A stretch of DNA of 64,000 nucleotides, from NCBI RefSeq assembly GCF_000155615.1, contig NZ_DS989915.1, forward strand, positions 2,001,955 to 2,065,954, read 5' to 3'. The position numbers and the translations under genes are program-made. The notes beneath the pieces were generated by a model. The model saw nothing but the letters and a program-made list of their open reading frames with translations. It was not told the DNA's origin and searched no databases. The first letter of the stretch is position 1. Every line of letters begins with the position of its first letter. Positions 35,731 through 45,449 of this stretch are shown one piece after another. The stretch comes from Alcanivorax sp. DG881 (GTDB lineage Bacteria > Pseudomonadota > Gammaproteobacteria > Pseudomonadales > Alcanivoracaceae).

Positions 35731-35786
35731 CCACTGCTACAGCGTCACCCTTTCATCCGCCTCTTTCACTACGGTAGTCCGGCCCC

Positions 35787-36506
35787 ATGCTCGATTTCAT
35801 CAACCACGATAAAGATCCGGAAACCGGCAAGGTCATGCGCAAGGTGCGCAGCTTTGTCCTGCGCGAGGGCCGCCTGACCGCCGGGCAGCGCAATGCCCTG
35901 GATACCCTGTGGCCCCGCTTCGGGCTGGAGCGGGCTCAGGGCGCGCTGGATCCCGAACACGTTTTCGGCCGCGATGCTCCCCGGGTGCTCGAGATCGGTT
36001 ACGGCATGGGCCAGTCGCTGGCCCAAATGGCCGCCGCCGACCCGGACAAGGACTTTATCGGTATCGAAGTGCACCGTCCCGGCGTAGGCGCCCTGCTAAT
36101 GGAAATCGAGCAGCAGGGCCTGAATAACCTGCGCAGCTACTGTGACGATGCGGTAGAGATTCTTGAACTGTGTATTCCCGACAACAGCCTGGCACGGGTG
36201 CAACTCTACTTCCCCGACCCCTGGCACAAGAAGAAACACCACAAGCGCCGTATCGTCCAGCCCGCCTGGGTGGCGCTGGTGCAGCGCAAATTACAGCCCG
36301 GCGGCATCCTGCATATGGCCACGGACTGGGAAAACTACTCCGAACACATGATGGAAGTGATGAACACGGCCGAGGGATTCAACAATGCGGCAGGGCCTGG
36401 CGGCTTCTCGCCGCGCCCGAGCTGGCGCCCGGAAACCAAGTTTGAGCGCCGCGGAGAAAAACTTGGCCACGGAGTCTGGGACTTGTTGTTCGAGAAAAGC
36501 GCTTAA
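35787..36506 (+). CDS. trmB: tRNA (guanine-N7-)-methyltransferase
   Basis: A 239-residue SAM-dependent enzyme that makes m7G at tRNA position 46. [34 protein letters not shown] (SAM site), [10 protein letters not shown] and [15 protein letters not shown] are the family motifs in order. The N-terminal extension is as in E. coli TrmB, so the start fits. It is monocistronic, closed by a terminator. Confidence 0.95.
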   Translation: MLDFINHDKDPETGKVMRKVRSFVLREGRLTAGQRNALDTLWPRFGLERAQGALDPEHVFGRDAPRVLEIGYGMGQSLAQMAAADPDKDFIGIEVHRPGVGALLMEIEQQGLNNLRSYCDDAVEILELCIPDNSLARVQLYFPDPWHKKKHHKRRIVQPAWVALVQRKLQPGGILHMATDWENYSEHMMEVMNTAEGFNNAAGPGGFSPRPSWRPETKFERRGEKLGHGVWDLLFEKSA

Positions 36507-36534
36507 CAGGAAAGAATTCGTTCTACAAACGGGC

Positions 36535-36565
36535 AAAAAAACCGCAGCGTGGGCTGCGGTTTTTC
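36535..36565. terminator. Terminator after trmB
   Basis: ACCGCAGC (36541-36548) and GCTGCGGT (36553-36560) with a four-base loop, A6 before and T5 after; it also serves the convergent barrel gene. Confidence 0.9.
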
Positions 36566-36576
36566 TTTGCTCGATC

Positions 36577-37191
36577 TCAGCGGAAGTAGCCTTCCACCCC
36601 CAAGCTTAAGCTGTTGTATTCCAGCTCTTCACCCATTTCATCTTCAAAACTGTAGAAGGTGTAACCGGCGACAATACCGCCTTTGCCCTGATTGAAGAGA
36701 AATTTACCACGCAGGCCATAGAAAAAATCCCGACCATCGCTGCTGCCTTTAGACGTTCCGAGGGCAGTGGTAGTAGTGGATTCGCCATCCCAGTTCTGCA
36801 AACCCAATGTCCCCCCCAAATAAACGGTGTCCGCAAGTGGGAACATGATATCAGCAGCCAGGTACAGACCATCGGCATCCACCTCATATTCGCCTATCTT
36901 CATTCCACCAGTGAACACCTCTCCGGATTGCTCCCCGAATTGGCGATACCCAACCCGAATAGAAGACGCGCCACTAAAAGCATACCCCAGGTACAGGTCT
37001 GGGCCGGTACTGGCACCATCATCTTCTACGTTGAAGCCGCTACCCAGTACATCTTCCAGCTCATCAGCAAAATTGCCGGTATCCCGCGCAAAGCCTCCAC
37101 CCACAAGAAAGCCTCCTTTCAGGCTATCTTCGGCAGCCCAGGAATTTCCGGTGGCCAAGGTTACCAGCAACATCACTAGCGTTTTTTTCAT
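36577..37191 (-). CDS. Small outer-membrane beta-barrel protein
   Basis: A 204-residue exported protein: signal peptide (MKKTLVMLLVTLATGNSWA), then alternating strand pattern with glycine/tyrosine-rich turns (GPDLYLGYAFSGASSIRVGY, VYLGGTLGLQNWDG) and a C-terminal aromatic-Arg end (VEGYFR). This is the pattern of an eight-stranded OmpA/OmpW-size barrel. Function unknown. It shares a terminator with trmB. Confidence 0.8.
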   Translation of the reverse strand: MKKTLVMLLVTLATGNSWAAEDSLKGGFLVGGGFARDTGNFADELEDVLGSGFNVEDDGASTGPDLYLGYAFSGASSIRVGYRQFGEQSGEVFTGGMKIGEYEVDADGLYLAADIMFPLADTVYLGGTLGLQNWDGESTTTTALGTSKGSSDGRDFFYGLRGKFLFNQGKGGIVAGYTFYSFEDEMGEELEYNSLSLGVEGYFR

Positions 37192-37276
37192 GATTCCCCC
37201 CTTATTTTGGCAAAGGCGGCAAGACTAATAGCTAAACGGCAGATGGAAAATCTTTTTCTTATCGTTGCGATATTGC

Positions 37277-38578
37277 TTACACGCTTTTGAGAGATGTCGC
37301 ACTGGCAACCCCCATCGCCCCCATCGTGCCCAGCACCAGCAACGCCCAATCGTTCCCCAACATGGCCACCGCCGCACTGATACCGCCAACCGCCAGCAAC
37401 AGAACGCCAATCACGGTATTGCTCACCGCAGTGTAATCGGTGCGCTTGGTGCCGCCCGCCATGTCCACCATGTAGGTCTTGCGGCCGATACGCACGCCGG
37501 CATGGGCAATAGCCAGGATGAAAAAAGCCACCGGGTACAACCAGTGCATCCCCTCTGCCTGCACACCGGACACCGACACCGCGCCCGCCACCACACACAC
37601 CAGCGCCGCCAGCGCGCCACCGCGAACCATCACGGTGCGGCTGGAGCTGTCCGCCATATAGCCCCACACCGTGGCACTCACCGCACTGGCCAGGCTCGAC
37701 GCCAACACGAAACTCCCCAGCAGCAACGCCAGGCTGGATTGCTCTTTCGCCAGCAACACCAGAAACGGCGACGCCAATGACGACGCCATCAGCAAGGCAC
37801 GGGTGATTACGAAACGCCGAAAAGGCGCATCGTCCTTCAACAGGGACAAGCTATTCCAGGCCTCGCGAAGGGCGTTGCTACCGCCCTCGCTGGCACCGGG
37901 ATATTCATCCACGGACAGAAACATCAGCGCGGCCACCAACCAGGCCGCACCGGCACCGGCCAGCAGTGCACTGTAGAACAGGACGGAAGGGTCGCTGTCG
38001 CCACGGAAGATCAACAGCGTCAGCCCGAAGGTCAGCGCTCCGGACAGCGTGGCCGACAGTCCGGTGAGCCGGCCACGGCGGGATTTGGGAATGCACTTGC
38101 CCTGCACATCCTTCATGGACACGGAACAGAAGCCCCGGCTGATGCTAAAGAGCACCAGCAGGCCAACAATCCCCCACCCCGCGGCCAGGCCATCCAGCAA
38201 CCAGACCACCAGCGCCATGCCCAGCACGGACAATCCCTGCAGCGCCGCTCCCAGCACCCAGAAGCCCTTGCGTACGGGATAGCGCCGCACCAGCGCGCCG
38301 ATCATCAACTGAGGAATCAGCGAGCCGGACTCGCGAATCGGCACCAGCAAACCGGCCAGAGAGCCCGGCGCGCCCACCGCACTGATCAGCCAGGCCAGCA
38401 CGGTTTTCGGGTTGATCAACAGGTCGCCGACCTTGGTCAGCGTATTGGCGGCGATAATGCGAAAGAAGTTGCCCGGCACCTCCCGGCAAGCGTCCTCACT
38501 AATGTCCGTACAGGTGCGCGCATCTTCATCGTTGGCCACTTTTTCATACAAAGCGTCCACTACCGATTCTTTCTTCAT
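37277..38578 (-). CDS. MFS permease
   Basis: A 433-residue membrane protein with about twelve helices and a 35-residue hydrophilic N-tail that has several acidic residues and two cysteines (ARTCTDISEDACREV). GALVRRYPVRKGFW and the middle basic KSRRGRLTG match the cytoplasmic loops of major-facilitator transporters. Substrate unknown. It is divergent from metX across a family D cassette. Confidence 0.8.
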   Translation of the reverse strand: MKKESVVDALYEKVANDEDARTCTDISEDACREVPGNFFRIIAANTLTKVGDLLINPKTVLAWLISAVGAPGSLAGLLVPIRESGSLIPQLMIGALVRRYPVRKGFWVLGAALQGLSVLGMALVVWLLDGLAAGWGIVGLLVLFSISRGFCSVSMKDVQGKCIPKSRRGRLTGLSATLSGALTFGLTLLIFRGDSDPSVLFYSALLAGAGAAWLVAALMFLSVDEYPGASEGGSNALREAWNSLSLLKDDAPFRRFVITRALLMASSLASPFLVLLAKEQSSLALLLGSFVLASSLASAVSATVWGYMADSSSRTVMVRGGALAALVCVVAGAVSVSGVQAEGMHWLYPVAFFILAIAHAGVRIGRKTYMVDMAGGTKRTDYTAVSNTVIGVLLLAVGGISAAVAMLGNDWALLVLGTMGAMGVASATSLKSV

Positions 38579-38599
38579 ACCCTTCCTGATAATCGCTAG

Positions 38600-38716
38600 A
38601 CGCCGAATGCCGGATGCCTGACGAAAAACACGCGGCCTGAAATGCTGCCGCTATTCCGAGACGCTTTCCCCGTTTTGCGGCGCGCAGGGGTTTTGTATGA
38701 AAGCATCCGGCATACT
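38600..38716. repeat. Heptamer-ended cassette, family D, short copy
   Basis: Left end in sevens from 38600: ACGCCGA, ATGCCGG, ATGCCTG, then ACGAAAA. The right end on the other strand reads ATGCCGG, ATGCTTT (38716-38703). About 80 bases of core without a gene. It sits between the divergent MFS and metX genes. The remaining 38717-38841 must hold the metX promoter; I saw no SAM riboswitch there. Confidence 0.65.
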
Positions 38717-38841
38717 GGATGCACAGAACCGCGAAAATACCGTGCCCGATTCGGCAGGATACCATGGCAACGGCCGGGCTTTGATTGCGCCCCCACCGGG
38801 CGGGCTTTAGACTTTGCGACATCTCTTGCTAGCGAGTCATC

Positions 38842-40065
38842 ATGTCGCAACAGAATCCCGACGTCTTGCCCCATGCCGCCGCCGGCTCCGTAGGGCTGAT
38901 CGAGCCACAGGTTCACCACTTCGACACCCCGTTGGAGCTGGAATGTGGCCGCACGCTGCCGACCTATGATCTGGTTTATGAAACCTACGGCACCCTGAAC
39001 AGCGACGCGTCCAACGCGGTGCTGATCTGCCATGCCCTGTCTGGCCACCATCACGCCGCCGGCTATCACCGGCCGGACGACAAACGCCCGGGCTGGTGGG
39101 ATACCTGTATCGGCCCCGGCAAGGTCATCGACACGGACCGCTTCTTCGTAGTGAGCCTGAACAACCTGGGCGGCTGCCACGGCTCTACCGGCCCGGCATC
39201 CATCAATCCGGAGACCGGCCAGCCTTGGGGTCCGGATTTTCCCATGATGACGGTGAAGGACTGGGTGAACAGCCAGGCACGGCTGGCCGATGTGCTGGGT
39301 ATCCAACGCTGGGCCGCGGTCATCGGCGGCAGCATGGGGGGCATGCAGGCTCTGCAGTGGTCCATCGATTACCCGGAACGCCTCAGCCATGCAGTGGTCA
39401 TCGCCGCCGCGCCGAAGCTCTCTGCCCAGAACATCGCCTTCAATGAAGTGGCGCGACAGTCGATTCTGACCGACCCGAACTTCCACGGCGGGCGTTATTA
39501 CCTGCACGATACCTACCCACGCCAGGGGCTGATTCTGGCGCGCATGGTCGGCCACATCACCTACCTGAGTGACGACGCCATGCGCATGAAGTTCGGCCGC
39601 GACCTGCGCGCCGGGCGTTTCCATTTCGGCTTCGACGTGGAGTTTCAGGTGGAATCCTACCTGCGCCATCAGGGCGAGGTGTTTTCGCGCAACTTCGACG
39701 CCAACACCTACCTGCTGATGACCAAGGCGCTGGACTATTTCGACCCGGCCCGGGAGTTTGACCACTCACTGGAGCAAGCGCTCGCCAAACCCAGCTGCAA
39801 CTTCCTGGTCATGTCGTTCACCTCGGACTGGCGCTTCGCGCCGGAACGCAGCCGGGAAATCGTTAACGGCCTGGTCCACGCCGGGCGCAATGTGAGTTAC
39901 GCGGAAATCGACACACCCAAGGGCCACGACGCCTTCCTGCTGGACATTCCCGAGTACACCAAGCTGTTCGGCGCCTACATGCACAGGGTCGCCAACGAGG
40001 TGGAAAACAGCGCCAACGAGACTGAAAACAGGGCAACAAACGTGGAGGCCAGCACCGATGCGTGA
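38842..40065 (+). CDS. metX: Homoserine O-acyltransferase MetX
   Basis: A 407-residue alpha/beta-hydrolase-fold enzyme that activates homoserine with an acetyl or succinyl group for methionine synthesis. The nucleophile is Ser164 (GGSMGG); Asp329 (FTSDWRF) and His362 (GHDAFL) complete the triad. MetX next to MetW in gammaproteobacteria has often proved to use succinyl-CoA; sequence alone does not settle which donor is used here. metW overlaps its end by eight bases. The C-terminal 20 residues ([17 protein letters not shown]) are a low-complexity tail. Confidence 0.95.
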   Translation: MSQQNPDVLPHAAAGSVGLIEPQVHHFDTPLELECGRTLPTYDLVYETYGTLNSDASNAVLICHALSGHHHAAGYHRPDDKRPGWWDTCIGPGKVIDTDRFFVVSLNNLGGCHGSTGPASINPETGQPWGPDFPMMTVKDWVNSQARLADVLGIQRWAAVIGGSMGGMQALQWSIDYPERLSHAVVIAAAPKLSAQNIAFNEVARQSILTDPNFHGGRYYLHDTYPRQGLILARMVGHITYLSDDAMRMKFGRDLRAGRFHFGFDVEFQVESYLRHQGEVFSRNFDANTYLLMTKALDYFDPAREFDHSLEQALAKPSCNFLVMSFTSDWRFAPERSREIVNGLVHAGRNVSYAEIDTPKGHDAFLLDIPEYTKLFGAYMHRVANEVENSANETENRATNVEASTDA

Positions 40066-40648
40066 TGACCTGCAGCTAATCAGCGACTGGATTCCCCACA
40101 ACGCAACCCTGCTGGATCTGGGTTGCGGCGACGGCACCCTGCTGGCCCACCTGAAAACGCACAAGCAAACCGCCGGCTATGGCCTGGAAATCAACCAGGA
40201 CAACCTGGCCGCCTGTTTTGAAAAGGGCGTGAATGTGCTGGAGCAGGATCTGGACGGCGGGCTGGGCAATTTCCAGGATCACCGCTTTGATTACGTGGTG
40301 ATGACCCAGGCCCTGCAAGCGGTGCTGCGCCCGGACCAGATCCTCAACGAAATGGTCCGCGTCGGTCGCGAAGCGATTATCACTTTCCCCAACTTCGGCC
40401 ACTGGAAAGTCCGCGCCTACCTGGGCCTGAAAGGGCGCATGCCGGTGTCGTCCGCGCTGCCCTACGAGTGGTACAACACCCCGAACATTCACCTGTGCAC
40501 CGTGCAGGATTTTGAAACCCACTGCCGAAAGCACGGCATTCGTATCCTCGAACGCCAGGTGATTAACCGTAATCACCGCACCAGCGTGCTCAGCAAATGG
40601 TGGCCAAATCTGTTCGGGGAAATCGCTATTTATCGGGTGACGGTTTAA
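40058..40648 (+). CDS. metW: MetW methyltransferase-fold protein
   Basis: A 196-residue SAM-methyltransferase-like protein ([15 protein letters not shown]) always found beside metX in proteobacteria and needed for full MetX activity in studied cases. It overlaps metX by eight bases. After it lies a family A heptamer cassette. Confidence 0.95.
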   Translation: MRDDLQLISDWIPHNATLLDLGCGDGTLLAHLKTHKQTAGYGLEINQDNLAACFEKGVNVLEQDLDGGLGNFQDHRFDYVVMTQALQAVLRPDQILNEMVRVGREAIITFPNFGHWKVRAYLGLKGRMPVSSALPYEWYNTPNIHLCTVQDFETHCRKHGIRILERQVINRNHRTSVLSKWWPNLFGEIAIYRVTV

Positions 40649-40657
40649 TTCAGGAGC

Positions 40658-40816
40658 AAGTGGAAAGTTCAAAGTTGAAAAGCGCGGTAGAGTTGGCAGG
40701 GCTCTGTCAGGCCCTCGCCGCGATACCACTTCTTTTGCAGCGCGAGGACATTGCCATTTCGAGCAACCCACAGCCTTTCCCCGCGTTTTGAACTTTCAAC
40801 TTTGAACTTTCAACTC
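40658..40816. repeat. Heptamer-ended cassette, family A, copy 2
   Basis: Left units from 40658: AAGTGGA, AAGTTCA, AAGTTGA. Right units read from the other strand from 40816: GAGTTGA, AAGTTCA, AAGTTGA, AAGTTCA. The core is about 110 bases and differs from copy 1, but both cores start with CGCG-rich sequence next to the repeats. The overall length (159) matches copy 1 (157). Confidence 0.8.
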
Positions 40817-40829
40817 ATCAGGATACCCC

Positions 40830-41420
40830 ATGGAAAAACTCGTTCTCGCCTCCGGCAACGCCAAGAAACTCGCCGAAATGCAGCACCTGCTGGCCCCGCT
40901 CAACATTGAAGTGGTCGCCCAGAGTGAGTTCGATGTGCCGGAAGCCGAAGAAACCGGCAGCACCTTTGTGGAAAACGCCATCATCAAGGCCCGCAATGCC
41001 TGCAAGCACACCGGCCTGCCCGCCATCGCCGACGATTCCGGACTCGAGGTCGCCGCTCTGAACGGCAGCCCCGGCATCTTCTCCGCCCGCTTTTCCGGGG
41101 TCGGTGCCAGCGACGCCAAAAACAACGCCCTGCTGGTAGAGATGCTCACCGAGATTCCGGAAGAGGCTCGCCAGGCCCGCTACGTGGCATTGATTGTATT
41201 GATGCACCACGAAGACGACGCCACCCCACTAATCTGCCAGGGCAGCTGGAACGGACGCATCGTACTGGAACCCCAGGGCGAGCAAGGTTTTGGCTACGAT
41301 CCCCATTTCTTTGTGGAAGCAAAAGGCTGCACCGCCGCGCAGCTGCCCGCGGAGGAAAAAAATGCCATCAGCCACCGGGGCAAGGCCATGGCTCTCCTGA
41401 TCGAAGCATTGAAAGCCTGA
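40830..41420 (+). CDS. rdgB: Non-canonical purine NTP pyrophosphatase
   Basis: A 196-residue RdgB/HAM1 enzyme. It removes dITP, XTP and related damaged nucleotides from the pool. LASGNAKKLAEM, TFVENAIIKARNA, ADDSGLEV, FGYDPHFF and ISHRGKAM are the family motifs. CAGGATA precedes the ATG. A cassette with heptamer ends lies directly upstream. Confidence 0.96.
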   Translation: MEKLVLASGNAKKLAEMQHLLAPLNIEVVAQSEFDVPEAEETGSTFVENAIIKARNACKHTGLPAIADDSGLEVAALNGSPGIFSARFSGVGASDAKNNALLVEMLTEIPEEARQARYVALIVLMHHEDDATPLICQGSWNGRIVLEPQGEQGFGYDPHFFVEAKGCTAAQLPAEEKNAISHRGKAMALLIEALKA

Positions 41421-41506
41421 CGACCGCGCAGGGAGTGAGCGCCTTCACCGCGCCTTCGCTCCCCTCTGATAAGGTCAGGGTTTACCGTCAGCAAGGAGCC
41501 GCTTCG

Positions 41507-42226
41507 GTGCCAACCCCACGTCGCCCTTATCCACAACATTACCTCTGCCTTGCCCTGCTACTGCCTGCCGCCCTGAGCGAGGCCAACCCGCTACACGGCA
41601 GCCTGCAGACGCAATGGCACAGCCGCTATGTGAGCGAAGGCCGCGACAATCTCGATGGCCACAGCCTGCATAGCCTGGGCGGCGACCTGACAAAAGACCA
41701 CGGGGCCCTGGGGGTCTGGCAAGCCTGGGGCGCTGGCAGCAGCGACTACCGGGAGAACAACCTGTTCGCGGAATACGCGCCGGGCATCGGCCGCTGGGAA
41801 CCGTACCTCAACGTGACCTACCTGCAGTTCCACGCGGACGACCCGGCACTGGACACCCCTGATGACGTGGAAGCCGGCTTCGGTATCGCCACCCATCTGC
41901 AGCCCTGGCTGGCCCTGCGCGCAGACGGCACCTGGAGCAGGCAGGCCGACGGCGCTTTCTATGCGCTATCACTGGTAGGGGAACAGCAGCTCTGGGCAAC
42001 CGGCATCGCGCAACTGCGGCTGACGCAAGCCTATGATCAGGGTTACGCCAGCGAGGACTATGACGGCCCCAATCACCGCGAAGTGGGTGTGATGCTGACC
42101 TTGCACTGCCACCGGTCGGTCAACCTGTGGGCCGGCTGGCAGCACAGCTGGGCAGGAGAAGATGTGCGCCGCGACGGCGGTGGTGACCTCAGCTGGGGAC
42201 AGGTCGGGGTGATGGGTTACTTCTGA
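41507..42226 (+). CDS. Exported outer-membrane barrel-like protein
   Basis: A 239-residue exported protein. It starts at a GTG with AAGGAG eight bases upstream (an in-frame GTG 72 bases earlier has no proper site). The signal peptide ends near SEA. The mature part begins [23 protein letters not shown], like the TorF/Gcw_chp-type barrel proteins, and shows alternating strands throughout. It ends in VMGYF, a barrel-type end. Function unknown. The 3' end overlaps convergent yaiI by ten bases. Confidence 0.7.
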   Translation: MPTPRRPYPQHYLCLALLLPAALSEANPLHGSLQTQWHSRYVSEGRDNLDGHSLHSLGGDLTKDHGALGVWQAWGAGSSDYRENNLFAEYAPGIGRWEPYLNVTYLQFHADDPALDTPDDVEAGFGIATHLQPWLALRADGTWSRQADGAFYALSLVGEQQLWATGIAQLRLTQAYDQGYASEDYDGPNHREVGVMLTLHCHRSVNLWAGWQHSWAGEDVRRDGGGDLSWGQVGVMGYF

Positions 42227-42666
42227 GCCCGCGCCAGCCACCGGTCCAGCGCATTGGCAAACCGCCCCTTGTCCTGACTGGAGAAGCTGGCCGGGCCGCC
42301 GGTCTGCATCCCCGCCGAACGCATTTCTTCCATGAAATCACGCATATTCAGGCGTTCGCGCACGGTATCCTTGTCCAGCCAGTGACCACGAGGCGTCACC
42401 GCCTCGGCGCCCTTTTCCACCACTTCAGCGGCCAACGGTATGTCTTGGGTCACCACCAGATCGCCGGCCTCACAGCGCTGCACGATTTCATTATCCGCCA
42501 CGTCAAAGCCCTGCCCCACCTGAATGGAACGGATCAACGGCGTACGTGGTACGGCGATATGCTGATTCGCCACCAGCGTGCAGGGAACCTGCGCTCGCTG
42601 TGCAGCACGGAATAACACTTCTTTCACCGGACGCGGGCACGCATCCGCATCAACCCAGATATGCAT
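42217..42666 (-). CDS. yaiI: YaiI/YqxD-family (DUF188) protein
   Basis: A 149-residue PIN-like protein of the DUF188/YaiI family ([50 protein letters not shown]), a widespread conserved hypothetical protein with nuclease-like acidic residues. Its ATG lies five bases from a family B cassette and has no visible Shine-Dalgarno site. Confidence 0.92.
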   Translation of the reverse strand: MHIWVDADACPRPVKEVLFRAAQRAQVPCTLVANQHIAVPRTPLIRSIQVGQGFDVADNEIVQRCEAGDLVVTQDIPLAAEVVEKGAEAVTPRGHWLDKDTVRERLNMRDFMEEMRSAGMQTGGPASFSSQDKGRFANALDRWLARAQK

Positions 42667-42671
42667 AAATG

Positions 42672-42801
42672 GCAGTTAATAATGAGCAATTAATAGTGAA
42701 CAACTAAAGAAAAACCCCTAGTCACCCGACTCTGTTACCATACTCCAACCCGGCACTGTTTTTTATCTGTCGCTATTAATTATTCACTATTCATTATTCA
42801 T
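42672..42801. repeat. Heptamer-ended cassette, family B, copy 1
   Basis: Left units from 42672: GCAGTTA, ATAATGA, GCAATTA, ATAGTGA, ACAACTA. Right units on the other strand: ATGAATA, ATGAATA, GTGAATA, ATTAATA. GGCA or GGGCA stands at each outer edge. The 67-base core holds no gene. It fills the whole yaiI-hemW divergent gap. Confidence 0.75.
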
Positions 42802-42810
42802 TGCCCTTCC

Positions 42811-43962
42811 ATGCCCCTGACCAACCCGCCGCTCTCGCTGTACATCCACACCCCCTGGTGCGTGCGTAAATGCCCCTATTGCGATTTCAACTCCCATGAG
42901 CGGGGCGAGATTCCGGAAGCCGCCTACCTGCAGGCCCTGCTTACCGATCTGGAACAGGATTTACCGCTGATCGGTGACCGTCCAGTGGAAACGGTGTTTA
43001 TCGGCGGCGGCACCCCCAGCCTGATGTCCGCCGACTTTTACCGGCAACTCTTTCAGGGCATTCGCCAGCGACTGACCCTGCAGGCAGACGCCGAGATCAC
43101 CCTGGAAGCCAACCCCGGCACCCTGGAAACTGGCCGCTTCGAAGGCTTTCGCGACGCGGGCATCAACCGCCTGTCTATCGGTGTCCAGAGTTTCAATAAC
43201 GCGCACCTGCAAGCGCTGGGGCGCATCCACGATGCCAGCGCCGCCATCGACGCCGCCCACCAGGCGCGGGCCGCCGGCTTCGACAATTTCAATCTGGATA
43301 TCATGCATGCGCTACCCGGGCAGAGCCACGCCCAGGCCCTGGACGATCTGCAGCAGGCCATCGCCCTGCAACCCACGCACCTGAGCTGGTACGAACTGAC
43401 CATCGAGCCGAATACTGTTTTCTACCGCGCGCCGCCGGTCCAGCCAGACAGCGACGCCATGGCCGACACCGAACAGGCCGGCTTCGCCCTGCTCGCTCAG
43501 CACGGCTACCAACGCTACGAAATTTCCGCCTTCGCGCAATCTGGACGCCGCTGCCGGCATAATCTCAATTACTGGCAATTCGGGGACTATCTCGGAATTG
43601 GCGCCGGCGCCCACGGCAAGATCACCCAGGCCTCGCAGGGTCACGTGCACCGGTACCAGAAAACCCGAAAACCCGAGGACTACCTGGCCGACGCCGCCCA
43701 TGCCCGCCGTCAGCACCAGCCCATTGCCCGCGAAGATCGCCTGTTCGAGGCCCTGCTAAACGGCTTGCGTCTGGTGGACGGCATCACCTGGCAAACGCTG
43801 GCGCAAGCCACCGGAGAGCCGGTCTCACAATGGCAAAACGCACTGACCCCGTTGGAGCAGCAGGGGTTGCTCGCCATCACAGACCAGCGGCTGGCCTGTA
43901 CCGATAATGGTTTGCGCCACCTGAACGGATTGCTGGAAAAACTGGCGGCGGCGCTTTTGTAA
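42811..43962 (+). CDS. hemW: Heme chaperone HemW (radical SAM)
   Basis: A 383-residue radical SAM protein. Cys17, Cys21 and Cys24 (CVRKCPYC) hold the 4Fe-4S cluster. VFIGGGTPSLM, EANPGTLE, RLSIGVQSFN and NLDIMHALPGQ are typical of HemW, which inserts heme into respiratory enzymes and is not coproporphyrinogen oxidase. Upstream, the family B cassette ends nine bases before the ATG and no Shine-Dalgarno site is seen (TTGCCCTTCC). Confidence 0.93.
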   Translation: MPLTNPPLSLYIHTPWCVRKCPYCDFNSHERGEIPEAAYLQALLTDLEQDLPLIGDRPVETVFIGGGTPSLMSADFYRQLFQGIRQRLTLQADAEITLEANPGTLETGRFEGFRDAGINRLSIGVQSFNNAHLQALGRIHDASAAIDAAHQARAAGFDNFNLDIMHALPGQSHAQALDDLQQAIALQPTHLSWYELTIEPNTVFYRAPPVQPDSDAMADTEQAGFALLAQHGYQRYEISAFAQSGRRCRHNLNYWQFGDYLGIGAGAHGKITQASQGHVHRYQKTRKPEDYLADAAHARRQHQPIAREDRLFEALLNGLRLVDGITWQTLAQATGEPVSQWQNALTPLEQQGLLAITDQRLACTDNGLRHLNGLLEKLAAALL

Positions 43963-44047
43963 ACGGCACGCCCGTCCACACGCCGACAAAAGCGCTTGAA
44001 CCCTATTGCAAGGCTATTCACACTGAATGGCGGGATCACAAAAGATT

Positions 44048-44815
44048 ATGACTATGACAAAAACACGCAGCGGGCGCGAACAGGCGCTAGCAGAAAGAGA
44101 ACAGCTCTTTATTGAGGCAACCCGACAGCAGCTTTGCGATGAAGGCTTGCTGGGCGTGCAGATGGCGGCCATTGCCCGCAGCTGCAATTTTGCCACTGGT
44201 ACGCTCTATCACCACTTCGCGTCCAAGGAAGACCTGCTTATCGCGGTCTGCACCGAGCTGACCACCACACGGCGGGAATACTTCGAGAAAGTCGCCCATT
44301 CCGACCTGTCCAGTCGCGACAAGATGCTGGGGTTTTCCCTGGCCTACTCACTGTTTGCCCAGCACTACCCTGAACACTTCCGGCTCGAACAGTACATCAT
44401 GACAGAAGTCGTCTGGCTGGCGTCGTCACCCAGCCGTCGGGAGCAGTTCCTGACCGCCACCCAGCCCATTGGCAGGATGGTAGAACAGGTCGTTCGCGAT
44501 GCCATTGGCAATAACGAACTGGAAGACCATGGTCAGGACCCGCTGACATTCAGCATCGGCCAGTGGTCCATGGCCATGGGCATGCATACGCTGATCCATG
44601 CCGACGGCATCCTGGATATGTACGACCTGAAAGACCCTCACAGGTTGCTACTGCGCAACGTACAGCTGCAGCTCAATGCCATGCAGTGGCAACCGCTTGA
44701 CGACAGCCCCTTTGATGACGGCGCACTGAGCAGCAAAGTCACCAGCCTCTGCGATTACCTGTTCGCGGATCTGTGCAAGGAAAAAGGCAGTTGCCTCAAG
44801 CTTGGCAGCGCCTGA
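44048..44815 (+). CDS. TetR-family regulator
   Basis: A 255-residue TetR protein. The N-terminal helix-turn-helix is VQMAAIARSCNFATGTLYHHFASKEDLL. The C-terminal ligand domain is not assignable. The start is uncertain: ATG codons at 44027, 44048 and 44054 all open the frame without a clear ribosome site. Its targets are unknown; it stands alone. Confidence 0.85.
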   Translation: MTMTKTRSGREQALAEREQLFIEATRQQLCDEGLLGVQMAAIARSCNFATGTLYHHFASKEDLLIAVCTELTTTRREYFEKVAHSDLSSRDKMLGFSLAYSLFAQHYPEHFRLEQYIMTEVVWLASSPSRREQFLTATQPIGRMVEQVVRDAIGNNELEDHGQDPLTFSIGQWSMAMGMHTLIHADGILDMYDLKDPHRLLLRNVQLQLNAMQWQPLDDSPFDDGALSSKVTSLCDYLFADLCKEKGSCLKLGSA

Positions 44816-44841
44816 CCCCGGCTCGACCGTTTGCTCACCCA

Positions 44842-44871
44842 TAAAAAAGCCCCGCAATGCGGGGCTCTTTT
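44842..44871. terminator. Bidirectional terminator
   Basis: AGCCCCGC (44848-44855) and GCGGGGCT (44859-44866) around AAT, with A6 before and a T-rich run after. Confidence 0.9.
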
Positions 44872-44892
44872 GTGGTGAACAATGGCCGGCGG

Positions 44893-45273
44893 TTATTCCG
44901 CACTGGCCACCGCTTCCTGTTCTGCGCTTTTCTGCATCTCTTTTTCCGCCTTCAGGCTCTCATGCTGAGCCGGCGTACAACCGAGGCAACGAACGAAGGT
45001 ATTCTTGCCCGGGTTCATCACCAGCACTTCGCCGGCTTCTCCCGGATTGCCCCCCAGCAGACTGAACGGCAGCGTAACCACATACAGGCCAGCCCCCACC
45101 ACCGTGGAAACCAGCAGCAATGGGCGCGCAAAAACCGCGTCGCCGATCATTGCCATTTCCCCCGGCCGATCCAGCTTTGATTCAGCCGCCTGTGCCGTGA
45201 CGGGCGCCATGGCAGCAAACAGCATGGTGGAGGCGAGTACGGATGCCACTACCGGGCGCTTTGCTCGCTTCAT
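44893..45273 (-). CDS. Small exported protein, unknown
   Basis: A 126-residue protein with a signal peptide (cleavage near AQA, residue 28), one more hydrophobic segment (RPLLLVSTVVGAGLYVVTLPFSLLGG) and the conserved-looking GEAGEVLVMNPGKNTFVRCLGC. I recall similar small proteins in Pseudomonas of unknown function. The two cysteines in CLGC could bind a metal or form a disulfide. AGAGGG precedes the start. The upstream gap 45274-45449 shows nothing else. Confidence 0.7.
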   Translation of the reverse strand: MKRAKRPVVASVLASTMLFAAMAPVTAQAAESKLDRPGEMAMIGDAVFARPLLLVSTVVGAGLYVVTLPFSLLGGNPGEAGEVLVMNPGKNTFVRCLGCTPAQHESLKAEKEMQKSAEQEAVASAE

Positions 45274-45449
45274 GGTGAGTCCCTCTTGTATTTTTATAGT
45301 TAAAGTATCGCTGACATTGTTTCAGCTAAGTCGTTAATATTCCGACAATTGCATCACAATCTACACCTTTGTTCTTAGGCCAGCAATAGGTCAGGCGCTC
45401 AATCATTGATCAGCACCGACGCGAGGCGATCCCCCCATCCTTCACCCCG

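Noticed and set aside
38717-38841. A SAM riboswitch ahead of metX
   Set aside because: I could not find the conserved helices of any SAM riboswitch class in this stretch.
38596-39765. A 389-codon open frame opposite metX
   Set aside because: It runs through the metX coding region and a repeat; no motif is seen.
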